This document shows, piece after piece, positions 48,207 through 59,887 of a stretch of DNA of 64,000 nucleotides (position 1 is its first letter; each line of letters opens with the position of its first letter). Source of the stretch: Microbotryomycetes sp. JL201 (Eukaryota; Basidiomycota; Microbotryomycetes); contig JAQYUZ010000004.1 of assembly GCA_033819885.1 (NCBI GenBank), positions 124,001 through 188,000 of the forward strand, in the 5' to 3' direction. Position numbers and translations under genes: made by a program. The notes beneath the pieces are model-generated. The model was not told the origin of the DNA. It did no database searches and saw nothing but the letters and a program-made list of their open reading frames with translations.

Positions 48207-49356
48207 ATGAATCGAAATTCCTTACACAAATGCTTCAGAGCCAGCGCACGCCAGTCCGCTTCGGCCACGACCACCATGCCACGGCCAGCAAACCTCGCCA
48301 CCAGGCTTTCGAGTGCATGTGAGTGCTCTCTGCCAGCTCGAGCACGAGGTGAGTCTCGTCTGGTTACGAGGACTGGCGCGCGACCGTTTTTCTGATTAAA
48401 GGCTTCCGCTGTAGCTCGCGCTCTTGCGACGGCTGCGTCATCGATGGCACCAACCTCAACACCATCGAACAGCACTCAGGCCAACGCGGTGGCTAGCTCG
48501 AAGCGGCGGATCGTCGCAGCCGCGCTCTTGTCTCGCGCTCCGTTAATGCTGCCGCGCCCAACACAATTCGAACAGGCGTACTACAATTATCACCGCAAAA
48601 TTGCAGGTGCTTTAGCCAAACCTGCAGACGTGTCGTCGTCGTGGTTCTTCAAAAGTGGCAGTGCAGCCGAAAAGAGTTTCGCCGCTTTCAACGCTCGAGT
48701 TGAGAAGGAAACGGGCAGCGAACCTCTCCAACAGGCGTATGAGATGGCTGCAGATGAAGTCGAAGGTGCGACCAGGCCGAGCGCCGGCCTAAATGACGTC
48801 GAAGAGCGCGGAACTGTTCAAAGCTTGGAGCGAAGACTGGATCGAACACTGTACTTGTTGCTCAAGAAAGACAGGAGAGAACATGCTTGGCAATTTCGTG
48901 CGTCTCATGGAACCTCGGGAACAGGTTGATGTAAGCTTGCTGACGTGTGAGTCCTGAACCAGCTCAAGGTGGCGTCGAAGAAGGCGAATCGCTGTTGGAT
49001 GCAGCGAAGAGAGAGCTAGTTGAAGAAACTGGGCCAAACATGGACGTCTGGCACATCGGGCGTGTTCCAGCCGGCGCGTACTCGTACTCATTCCCAAAGG
49101 ACTGGGTCAAAAAGACAAAGTCGCAACATGAGGGGGCCCACGTTAGTCATGCCTCACTGTCATCAGGTGTCGCCCAAGGCTGACCCTCCCTCTACGTCAG
49201 GTATTTTTCTTGCCCATGAGGGTGATCCGTGGGCAGACCAAGCCCAATAAGAACGAGGGCCTTGTCGACTTTGCATGGTTGACGAAGGAAGAAATAAAAG
49301 AAAAGGTCTCTCCAGAGTATTGGGACGCAATAGAACCCATGTTGTCTGATTTGTAA
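48207..49356 (+). CDS. MRPL17: Mitochondrial large-subunit ribosomal protein mL46 (Nudix fold)
   Basis: mL46 lies in the mitochondrial large subunit and has a Nudix-like fold. The N-terminus (MNRNSLHKCFRASARQSAS, then a second ATG at MPRPANLATRLSS) is a basic, Ser/Ala-rich presequence. The body has LPRPTQFEQAYYNYHRKIAG, DRTLYLLLKKDRREHAWQFP, then QGGVEEGESLLDAAKREL with VEETGPNMDVWHIG, which is a near Nudix box, and DFAWLTKEEIKEKVSPEYW near the end. Four exons; the first intron ends in CTGTAG. Whether the Nudix box is active is doubtful, as in other mL46 proteins. Confidence 0.92.
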
Positions 49357-49433
49357 ATACTACCCTTAACCTCGGCTGAATTCGAGCGCGGAACTCCAGG
49401 TTGCTTTCAGCAGCATTGATCGCTCGACGGGCG

Positions 49434-50530
49434 ATGGACCCGGCACGCAAGCGGCCGTGAGCTATCAAGTGGGTATGGAGCGCATCCTGCTTCGCCACAT
49501 TCGCTGACATAGGCCGCTGCGAATGTGGCAGTGCCAACCTCACCGCACGGCCTCGCAAGGGAGCCGTACCGCAAAGTGCTATACTTGAGGCAAGATGCGT
49601 ACCCAGACAACTATGTCGACTCGTCCTTCTTGTCCGACTTGCAGCGCAATGGTGTGCAAAACGTCTGCTTGTCCGAGCTCAACGGAAGCTGACCGGCTCG
49701 CTTGCACAGTCAACGTACATCCGGCATCGTTGCCTCAACTCTTGTGCCAAACACTTCCCATTACGCAGCACCTCGCGAGCACTTTCATCTTCATCTCGGT
49801 GTTTGTGCGACTGTTGCGCGGTGAGCTCGACCCGCCGCGATTGCTATTGCTGTCGGGGGTCCTCGGAATCGCGTTTCGCATCTGGACATGGTTCATGTAT
49901 ACACCGGTCAAGTACATCGGCCCAACGAGCCCCCCAGACGCCGCAGTCACAGCCGTCAATCCGTCGCCTTCGACTGGCAATGTCACTTCGGGGGCCGTTA
50001 CACCCATGATACCTCTCTTTACGCTCTACGTCTTGTCACCTGCACTCAAGACGCTTACCAAGGCCACCACGTCTGATTCGATCTGGGCTCTCAGTGGCTC
50101 GCTCTTTTGCATCAACCTGTTTCTAGGCGATTACCGTGCGATTCCGACAACGTCTCATCCGCGTACACGCGCGCTTCGACTGCCTTCAACGCTTCCTCTG
50201 ACTGCTGCGCTCTCTGGCTCGACCGTGCTCGCATCTCGCCTGTCCTCCAACCTCGCTGTGTTTTGCCTTTTGCTGTTTGCGACTTTGTGGTTTGGTACAT
50301 TCCCGCTGCTCAGGTCTGACTTGCCTGTCAAGCCGACAATCATATTGACCGTGACACTGGTGGGGATCGCGCTCGTCTCGCTCGGTAGCGTCGGTGGCGG
50401 CGCCGTGACCATTGCTGTGCTGTCGTTGTCGGGCGTCGCGTTTGTCGCACCTCTAGGACGAGGTTGGCTGATGATCAGGTACAAGGACAGAATACGTGGG
50501 CCTTGGGACCAGGCAGTGCCTCGGGTCTAA
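49434..50530 (+). CDS. GPI2: GPI-GlcNAc transferase subunit GPI2 (PIG-C)
   Basis: GPI2 is a multi-spanning ER subunit of the complex that starts GPI-anchor synthesis. The first exon is only MDPARKRP; a 5' intron of about 110 nt ending CGCAAG leads to EPYRKVLYLRQDAYPDNYVD and SSFLSDLQRN, the family's opening, then QTLPITQHLASTFIFISVF and many TM helices. The frame then runs without a break to MIRYKDRIRGPWDQAVP, the usual end. An insert rich in Ser, Pro and Thr lies in the loop after KYIGPTSP. The gene starts 77 bp after mL46 stops, so its promoter overlaps the mL46 3' end. Confidence 0.93.
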
Positions 50531-50671
50531 AGTGAATGACGAGTTTTGTAGCATGTTGTATGTATCAATGATCGGATTCAAGCGCTTCAAATGTTGTACA
50601 CTATCCAAGTTTTTTTTGACTGGAATATGCTGCAATGTCGATCCGGGCGCTCGACTTTTGTTCTTCAAGCG

Positions 50672-51829
<1,158 letters not shown>

Positions 51830-52122
51830 TACCAGATTGGTTGTTCTGAATAAACTTTTTGCCGTCAGCTACCTTGACCGATGAGTCGGTCGCACACTGG
51901 ATTTCGGTACTTCATGCTGGGGCGCTCGACAATCCGCGAGAACAATTTCTTGATAATTTCTGATTACTGCAGCACTTCTTTAGCATTTCATCACTGCCCA
52001 AATGGCTTGTCGAAGCAGAACTATTGATGCCAAATCCGTCATGAAATATATAGTACACGATGCAGGAGGACAATCGCAAATTGACGATCCACGAAGGTCG
52101 AGCGGTGACGTTTCAAGGAAAT

Positions 52123-52686
52123 TCATCCAACCCATTTGCCGTTCTCAAACTCGTAGTTGATGTGAGCTCCGTCGGCAATTTCTCGATGCTCCGGTGACAT
52201 TGAGACGAGCTTGTCGTGCTTGACGTGAGGCTCAAACATACCGTTCTGCCTCAGGCGAGATCGTTCGGCAACGGCTTCTTGCTGAGCAATAGCTTTGGAG
52301 CGTAGACCGTCGTCCATGCCGACTCCGTTGGATCCCATGCCCTTGATGGTACGAGTTGTGTCGGGACTGACAAGTCGACCTGCAGCGCGTAGAGTGGACT
52401 GAATGAATAACGGGAAAGCATACGGCAGGCGTCGGTCAGACTCACGAAGTGCATTGTCGTCATCATTCTTTGGAGGAGAGCACGCGCCCAGGTGGGCAGG
52501 ATGCTCGAGATTCGGAGTGGCTTCGCCACGAGGATCTGTTTTATGGCGATTGAGCAATTGCACATGGCAGCAAGGTGAGGGCGAAGAAGATGTACTGCGT
52601 CAGCTGCGGCGACAAGGATGCAAGGAAGTAGTGTGCTTACGCGCGATGGTGAAGAGAGCCTTGTTGATCGAGTCGGTGACAGTCAT
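52123..52686 (-). CDS. Small conserved-looking protein of unknown function
   Basis: I do not recognise it. The first exon, MTVTDSINKALFTIA, follows a 5'-leader intron. The rest is a hydrophilic chain with HPAHLGACSPPKNDDD, TIKGMGSNGVGMDDGLRSK, AIAQQEAVAERSRLRQNG and the end HINYEFENGKWVG, about 130 residues. The even residue mix and good splice signals favour a real gene, yet exon joints near 52400-52560 are unsure: an alternative exon would give a short hydrophobic stretch (YIFFALTLLPCAIAQ). No enzyme motif or clear localisation signal. Confidence 0.5.
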
Positions 52687-53064
52687 AGTGGCGGCGTGCT
52701 GGGTTGTAACTGCTTTTGTGGTCAGGCAAGGCAGAGCTGTTCAACTGAAGTGATACTCACGTGCAGATCCAGATAGTGATGAGAGAAGAGAGGTTGGCAG
52801 CGATCCAAAGCTGGTTTTGATGAGCATGTGGGGCCCAGCGCAGCGCATGTCCGCGTCATGGCGCGTGCGAAAATTGTCGAGCCTGCGCAAATTAGCAGGA
52901 AGGAAGCATGATCGTCATCCAAATCTCATTAAGTTTGGATCTGGAGATCTCGCATACAAGCAATCTCGAGTGTGAGCATGCAGGCCAAGCTGACGGTTTG
53001 ATGTACGGCCGCCTTCGCAAATCGGATCGCTATTGCACAACAACTCAAACACTACAAAAGATTT
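52687..53064. other. Leader of the unknown gene with a 5'-UTR intron, and intergenic DNA
   Basis: On the minus strand a GTGAGT donor and an AAAGCAG acceptor with CTGAC bracket 52710-52760 just upstream of the predicted ATG, and the frame before it closes after splicing, so this is probably a 5'-UTR intron. The remaining bases show nothing recognisable. Confidence 0.45.
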
Positions 53065-54087
53065 TCAATCGTTCTGGAACAGGAATTGCACTCCGCCGGT
53101 CTTGATTTTTCTCTCGAAATTGCTGAGCCACGAAGATCAGCTTCGCTTCAATCCGTTAAAGTCGCTATCTCGCCACGCACCTGTACCACTTTTCTACCGC
53201 TGAGAAATCTACAGCATACGCTGTTCTTCCTTCGGGCGTTTGATACGATTGTGCAAAGCCCGATACGGCATTGAACAAGTTCTTCGCGATGCCCTGCGCG
53301 ACCGACACTGGATCTGTTCGCGCACCGGCAGCAGCGACAGGCACGAGTGCTTGACTCGAAGACGGGTTTGCTGCCATTGCCGCGGAAGTCAAAAGTGTTG
53401 TCTGAGCCTCGACGGCTGCGATAGGCTCGCACAGAATCCCGAGGGTTGCCACAGTGCCGGACGCGGTCATCTCGGGGTGGGCGAACGAGCCCGCGTTGTT
53501 GGAGGCAACGAACGTCCCGCGTAGTCTGAAGATCGCCGATGGCTTGGCGTTCGACAATCTATCGAAAAGCATTCAGCCTCAGAAAAAGATCGACTTTCGA
53601 CCGTTTGACTTGCGATCCAATAAGTTGCCAACCCTTGCCGCTGCGGATGCGAGAATGAGTGACAAGGTCTGTCGCGGGCGGTATCCTAGAACGTACGGCA
53701 TTTCCAAATGTAGTGATGCTGCGAATCCGTCTGGGAACGGCGCTGAAGGTCGAAACGTTGGTGTCAGCGCCCTTCTTTGCAGCACGAGAAGTGCCCGAAG
53801 CTTGAGCTTGGCCAGTACCTTGTCCAGTCATAAACACTGCCACATGGTTGAGCGACGCGGCGTCTTCCAGCTGCACAGCGAACCGTTCGGGCGACTGGGG
53901 CACTTGCAGCGCTTGCTGTCTGGATGAGCTACCGTGTCATCCTTGACATCCGGCGTATGCGTGGAATACTTGCGCGCTGCTTACACAAGACGTCCCGGCA
54001 CGAGCGCCGCGAACCTGCTCGGCCATGACGCATGCAGTCTTGTCAATAAATAGCTCCGAGACGGCACAGTCAGCTTGACAATGTCAT
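53065..54087 (-). CDS. OPI10: Hikeshi / OPI10 homologue
   Basis: Hikeshi carries Hsp70 into the nucleus under heat stress; yeast Opi10 mutants overproduce inositol. Five exons rebuild the family: MTLFAALVPGRLVQQALQ, then FAVQLEDAASLNHVAVFMTG, GKGWQLIG, LSNAKPSAIFRLRGTF, ATLGILCEPIAAVEAQ, a long Ala/Gly linker, GIAKNLFNAVSGFAQ and WYSNFERKIKTGGVQFLFQ. The start ATG at 54087 is in a small exon joined by an intron with CTGAC; a nearer ATG (MAEQ) is out of frame with the family start. The start is 172 bp from the divergent GT90 gene. Confidence 0.9.
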
Positions 54088-54259
54088 CCTACATTTACTG
54101 TTGGGCGCGTCGCCGAACGAACAGGGTAAACGAAAAAGCGCTTTGTTTCGGGCGCCTGAGTGTTCCCGTCGCGTCGCGGGCCAGGCTTGCGCAGTCGCCA
54201 CCAACGGCTCTCGTCGCCAGCCTACAGCTTGAGACTCGGGTGGACGGTCTCGCGACTGC

Positions 54260-57106
54260 ATGTCTGCAGTGGGCTCTAGCGAACCGTTTGTGGGAAGCAG
54301 CGGCGGGAACGCGGGGTTTCACAGACGCACGCCGTCGGGCAAATCAACAGTCTCGTCGTCCGTGTCGCTGGCCATCACCGGAGCGCAACAGCACTCGACT
54401 GGCCCTGGCAACTCGACTGCGCGTGTGGGTGGCGGTGACGCGTGGGTGCGCGTCGACGCGCGCCAGCCTGCGATTCTGTCGGGAGCAGCAGCAGCAGCGA
54501 CTCCGCCGTCAAGAATGTCGCACAGACTGGGGTTCAATGCTCCAGCTACACCCGTGTTCACTGTCGGCGGTAGCGCTGAGCAGGCAGAGGCCACTTCGAG
54601 CTCCGACCCGCTTTCGGCGCCTGCACACCATTCAACGGTCCATTCATTCGCCAGTGGCAGTCCCCGGATAGGTGGGAGCTCCTTTGTTCAGCAAGCAGGA
54701 GTGTCAGGCTCCCCCCGCATGTCGTCGCCGGATCGAGACTATTTCGTGGACGGGGCTGTCGAAAAGACGAACGGCATGGGATCAATGACGGTGCCCTTGT
54801 TGGCTGACGATGGGCTAGGGTTCAGTTCTCCGTCGAAGCGGTCAACAAGCGCGTACAACTCCTTGTTCTATGTCAATCCGAGAGGCAGGGTTCATCCGCT
54901 CCTGCTCGTGCCTGCATTTCTCCTTGGGCTGCTGCTGGCGTCGACCGGAGCGTTTGAAAGGGCAAAAAACATCAACTGGAGGGCACACGGTGTGAGTGCG
55001 CAACAAAGTTTCTCTGCTTGAGTGGCGGCATGACCGTCCTTGTACAGGCTCTCGGCCGAGACTTGGCCTCAAAAGCTGTATATCAAATACACGGTTCGGG
55101 CCATTTGTTTCTGCATTCCTCGTCTTTAGATCCGACATCAGTGACGTCGCCAATCCCCGCGGAGCTTGCCAGACTTGCACCGAAAAACGTGCGACATCCG
55201 ATCCTAGACCTCATGGCAAACGCGACTGCGCAGTGGGAGGCTAAATTGGCGAGGCAAAGTCGAACGCTAGACGAAGCCGTCGCGGAATATAAAAGGAGGC
55301 ATGGGCGCAAACCGCCCGCTGGATTCGATCAGTGGTCGGTGGCGATTTCTTTGCTTCGTCAGACAAGGTATTGACTTCATTTTTCCCAGGTTCAAGTTTG
55401 CCCAGGACAACAAGGTTGTCTTGATTGACGAGTTTGATCAAACCTTGAACGATGTGCTGCCGTTTTATGCTTTGCCGCCGGAAACGATCCACAATCGATC
55501 GATGACCTTGCAGCGCGACCCGTCTACGTTTACGATGCAAGTTCGCAACGGCCGCAATCAAATTATTGGTGCACATAGCGGTGACGGACGTGCGAAAGAC
55601 CAGGCAGAATTGATGAAAAGATGGACCAAGTATCTGCCGGACGTCAACATCACAATGAGTGCCCACGACGGACCGAGTATCGTCATGGATCATCGAGGCA
55701 AGACGAGGCATCTCGAGGCCGCGAAGAAGGGTGTCTGTAGGTCGTTCGTCTCATGCTGGCCGAAGCTGGTCTGAACTTGCCATTTACAGTTTTGTCGCAG
55801 CCCGAGTATGACGAGGTGGACGAGGACGCTGGGTTTGTCGCCTTGATTGACTTTTCATACAAGGTTGCTGATTCGTTCGGACCAGTCTCTGGGGCTTTCC
55901 TCTCAGTTGTCCGCCGGACTCGCGGCTACGGAGAGCATACGAAGGTCTCGAGACGAATGCTCTTCCTCAAGGCCCAAGCTTTGTTGCAGACCACTTGCAG
56001 ACAATGAATATGTGCGAAAATCCGGAGTGGCAGTATCTTCATGGTGAGTTATTGACGTTGGCGAGATCAAGCTGCGGTGCTCATCAGCTTTTGGACAGGC
56101 TTCACGTCGTGGGCTGGTATGCGTCCTCAATTACTACGACCGCTGTTTTCGTTTGCCAAGATGACGCTGCATTCCGACATACTGCTCACACCGCTCGAGC
56201 AGTTCTGGGACTATGAGCAATGGGACCCTCAATGGGAGGACAAGCCGAACAACAAAGCTGTCTGGCGAGGCACGACAACAGGTGTATGGTTTGATCGGTT
56301 GTCTTGGTGGAGATCGAGTCAGCGGGTCCGTCTGTGGTTCATGGGCAAGGACAAAAAGGGACGCCGGCTTGTACGCTTCGACACGCCGACCGCGACGGGT
56401 GACGTTATCGCCGAGCGCAATGTATCGACGTCCGAGCTCATGGACCGCTACATCGACTTTGCTTTCACCGGCAAAGCCGGGCAATGCAGCGAGGAGGACG
56501 GCAGTTGTCAGGCCGTGCGCGACTTGTTCGATTTTCAACGGCCATTCGGGTGGAACGAAGCAAACGAGTACAAGTATATGCTTGACATTGACGGCAATGC
56601 TTGGAGCGGCCGATTCCATCGACTTTTGTCCAGCAATTCGGTCGTGCTCAAGAGTACGATTTTCCCAGAATGGTATGCGAGCTGGATTCAACCATGGTAC
56701 CAGTGAGTCCGACACCCTCGTCACATGAGACTGTTCTAACAATCTTTCGCAGCTATATTCCTCTCAAGATTGACTATTCCGACTTGTTCGACATCATGGC
56801 ATTCTTTTCCGGCGACCTCGATGGCAATAACGGCCACGATGACTTGGCCAAGTTGATCGCAGACCAGGGCAAAGAATATACGCAAAAGCACTGGCGTTAC
56901 GCTGATATGGAGGCCTGTATGTTTTGAAGCATTGCCGCCGTCTTGGAGCCACACCGCTGACTGCGCTCGTCCAGACTTTTATCGCCTTGCGCTCGAGTGG
57001 GCTCGCGTCAGCTGTGAGTGCCATTCGCTATATATTCTCGCTCGTGTGGCTGATGTGGTGGTTGCATGCAGCGCCGGACCGAGACGCGATGAGTTTCGAT
57101 GGTTGA
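54260..57106 (+). CDS. CAP10-like glycosyltransferase, family GT90
   Basis: A type II membrane protein: about 200 disordered Ser/Gly/Ala residues, one TM (HPLLLVPAFLLGLLLASTG), then the CAP10/GT90 domain. Signs are HPILDLMANATAQWEAKLAR, SRTLDEAVAEYKRRHGRKPP and GFDQWFKFAQDN, then KAVWRGTTTGVWFD, NEYKYMLDIDGNAWSGRF and LLSSNSVVLKSTIFPEW. In Cryptococcus members include Cxt1 (xylosyltransferase) and Cap10; the sugar here is unknown. Seven or so exons; the frames around 55730-56080 are less certain. Converges with TRM7, whose stop is 109 bp on. Confidence 0.87.
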
Positions 57107-57214
57107 TGAATTAATGTTACAATCACGTGTGCAGTAGACGTCGCGACGATCATAATTTGCATTCTTCCAGCATTTACATACAACAAATTGGTCACTTTCA
57201 CACTGTCTGCGGTT

Positions 57215-58680
57215 TCAAAGCTCGCCTGCCCTGTGAAACCGTCTTTTTTGTCAACTGGCGCACATTGCGCCGTTGAAAGCGGGCCGCACCTTTTTTTCTC
57301 CATGTATTCGCGGTACGGCGGTGCAATTGGCGGTTGGACCGGGTTGGCAGCCGTAGGTTTAGCATCGAGTTGTGGGTAGAATGTTTCGGAGTCAAAGCCG
57401 CTGAGTAAAGCAAAATGTCGGTCTTGGCATGTAGGAACGACCACGCGCAGCAGCTCACCTGAGATCCCCACACGCCACGAACGGCGCGATGACGCGCATC
57501 TCGCCAACTAGTTCGTTCCTCTCGCCGTTGAACTGCTCTGGACGCTCGTCTGAGGTGAGTGCGTTGGCACCATCCTTTGCATACGAAAAGTCGAGTAAAG
57601 GCTTGGTCAAGTCTGGGGTGAACCCCGGCCTGAATCTCTCGCAGACGACGAATGCCTCTGCGGAGCAGTGTTTGGTCAGTCGGGGAAAACGCTCCGAGGT
57701 CCGCGTCACCACGCACCCATACTGCTGTTCCTCGAGGACCTCGGCTTGGCGCAAGTGACGCGTTCGAAGAAGCACCGCAGTTGGTCGTACAGCAGAGTCA
57801 CGTCACGACCTCGGAAAATTTTGGCCACGAAAGTACCACCTGGGCGTAGCACATGCAATGTAATGTTGAGTGCCTGAGATATTGAGGGCATGTGAGAAAC
57901 TGTAACGAGCAAGACTCGGTCGATGCGCACCGCAAGAAGCAACTGTGCTTGGACGAACTCGTCCAGATCGTGCAATCCGGTCACTGGAGCCGCAACTGTG
58001 AGCTGGGTCAAGGCAGGAGAAGGATATATGCCACACCATCCGGAGCACCATCGCAGACGACTAGATCCGCCCTGTCGCCTTTGAAGTGGCCAATGATTGC
58101 CTCGGCTGTGGACGTCTTTGTAATGTCTCCTTCGATCTGAATTACGCCTGGCAGTGGGGCCTGAGCAGATTGAACTCGTCAAAAGGGGTTCTGGACCTCC
58201 AGCGTTCTCGCGTACCATTGGCTGCAGGTCTACAGCGACGATTGTCGCGCTGTCGTCAGGCGATGCTCGATTCTCGCTGTTGGTCAGACCGGATATCAGT
58301 TGGAAAGCTCTCGTAGCTTGCTGATGACGACTCGCTTGAGTTTCTTGGTGAGTACCTGAGACCAGCTGCCTGGTGCCGCACACAAGTCGACGCAGCGGTC
58401 GACGTCCGCGAACAAGCTGAACTGCTCATCGAGATGCAAAAGCTGGCATGCAAAATGTCAAATGTGGGCATCAAAGACCATTGCCGCAGCCTTCGAACGT
58501 ACCTTGTACGCTGATCGAGCACGGTAGCCTGCGCCGAACGAAGAGTCAAAAAGCTCACCGTCAGTCGAAGCACGGTGAGGCACGCGACGGCAAAGGTCAG
58601 ACGCCAGTGATTCCATACTTGCCTTCTTCTTTGGCACTTCTGAAGAACACGTCGCGCCGGAGCGCGCTCGATTTGCCCAT
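57215..58680 (-). CDS. TRM7: tRNA 2'-O-methyltransferase TRM7 (FtsJ family)
   Basis: TRM7 methylates the ribose at positions 32 and 34 of tRNA anticodon loops, with Trm732 and Trm734 as partners. Exons give [101 protein letters not shown] and the tail [10 protein letters not shown] then RAGEL. The K-D-K residues of the catalytic tetrad are seen in RSAYK, CDGAPD and FVAKIF. The first intron (58529-58622) is GC-AG. The stop at 57215 needs a last intron with a GTGCGG donor; without it the frame would run on to 57028 and overlap the GT90 gene. Confidence 0.93.
58529..58622 (-). other. GC-AG intron in TRM7
   Basis: The donor GCAAGT and acceptor GGCGCAG give the family joint [16 protein letters not shown] donor inside the interval cannot serve because the upstream frame already meets a stop. 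Confidence 0.8.
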
Positions 58681-58916
58681 TGCCGCACAAATGAGCGGAG
58701 GTAGAGCATCAGGTTCAACAGTCATGACGGAATTCCACTTTCTGTTCCAGGCGGCACCATTGCATTTGCAGACCGATATATATTACGTACACTCTGGAAG
58801 TGGGTCACGTGATTTGAGCCCGGGCAAAGAGGCAACCTGACTTTTTGCGAAAGCCTCTGCAGGTCTTTCAGCTAGATAGGACCTGTGAGGTATCCATGGG
58901 GCGAGGAAAAATCTGA

Positions 58917-58942
58917 GAGATACTCTCTTGAGATACTCTCTT
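58917..58942. repeat. Two tandem 13-bp units, GAGATACTCTCTT
   Basis: Both copies are identical and abut. Each contains the palindrome GAGA-TAC-TCTC. They lie about 240 bp upstream of the TRM7 ATG and about 950 bp before PHO84. Confidence 0.9.
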
Positions 58943-59483
58943 AATCTAACAGCGATGGGCTGTGACTGTCCCGACACGCTTGCGTCGTCCAAAGCTCTTT
59001 TGACCGCTTTTCCATCTGTATTATCTCACGCCTTGAAATAATACTCTTGTCACACCTGAACGATGGGACCTGAGACGGGTCTCAGAAAAGTTCGCGCTGT
59101 GGCGTTCGAACCGATTTTGGGTGATCAAGTTGTCTTGCACACTTGTATATACATGTGCTGTCATACCGTCTGCGAACACTATAATCACAACGTGCAGTTT
59201 GCGACATGTCAAATCAGGAACGTGCGCTGCAGGTACAATCAGAGGACGTGCCTGACCCTAGCACGCCCCTCTCGAGGCGCGCTGCACGTTTGACAAGGCC
59301 AGAGGTATTGGACACATGGCAGACAGAGAACGTGCGCGCTGCCATTGAGAGCTGTAGACCCATTTGAAGGCTGACCTTCGCGTCCTAAAAATGGTTTGCA
59401 GCAGTCCAGACGCACCTGGCCCGCCTGAAGAGCGGCGCCGCCCAAATTTAGCAGCCGGACAGCGCACGAGGCGGGAGCAGGCG

Positions 59484-59489
59484 CACGTG
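59484..59489. promoter_or_regulatory. CACGTG E-box, possible Pho4-type site
   Basis: CACGTG followed by TTT, about 400 bp upstream of a phosphate transporter of the kind that Pho4-type bHLH factors switch on during phosphate hunger in yeasts. Binding is inferred. Confidence 0.4.
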
Positions 59490-59887
59490 TTTGCCGTTGA
59501 TGGGTCTGTATGCCTTCAATAGCCAACATCAGTGTGCACGAGGCTTCCTGTATCATGATTGCTTCTCCTGATAGAGTTTGAACGCAGATCAAGCGGTCCA
59601 ACTGCAGTAAGAGAGTATCAAAGTCCGCCGGCTTGGCGGTATCTTGACCAATCAGAGCGCGCTGTTGCAACGCTGCGTTTCCAGCCTTTGCGATCAAAGT
59701 CAAGGCGCACGAGCTCTTCTCTGATTGGACAAGGTCCGTGAGAGCCGCATGGACGTTCATCACGCGCAAAGCCTCGCCGGCCACGCTGATTTACAAAATG
59801 TGGCAAAGTGCTCCGGAGCGAGAAAGATTCTGCGAGATCTTCGCCCAACTTCCTCTTCCTCTCTCTCACTCACCTTTCGCAATAGCA

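Larger units (their letters stand above)
58681..59887. promoter_or_regulatory. 1.2-kb divergent region TRM7 / PHO84 with repeats and E-boxes
   Basis: This is the longest gene-free stretch in the window. It holds: TCACGTGA at 58805-58812; a perfect tandem pair of 13 bp, GAGATACTCTCTT twice (58917-58942), each copy itself an inverted repeat GAGA-TAC-TCTC; an inverted repeat CTGAGAC-GG-GTCTCAG at 59070-59085; and CACGTG at 59484-59489, the core of Pho4-type sites, 400 bp before the phosphate transporter. A minus-strand ORF (59239-59784, 181 codons) has no recognisable features. Confidence 0.5.

Noticed and set aside
57028-57214. Longer TRM7 C-terminus overlapping the GT90 gene on the other strand
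   Set aside because: An intron with a GTGCGG donor and TTTCACAG acceptor gives the family-like end YMEKKRAGEL, so the overlap is an artefact of not splicing.
59095-59120. tRNA-like B-box (GGTTCGAACGCC) on the minus strand
   Set aside because: No A-box at the right distance and no acceptor or anticodon stem can be paired around it.
59239-59784. Minus-strand ORF of 181 codons in the TRM7/PHO84 gap
   Set aside because: No family motif, no clear start context, and an uneven residue mix; a chance open frame in GC-rich DNA is more likely. RNA data would settle it.
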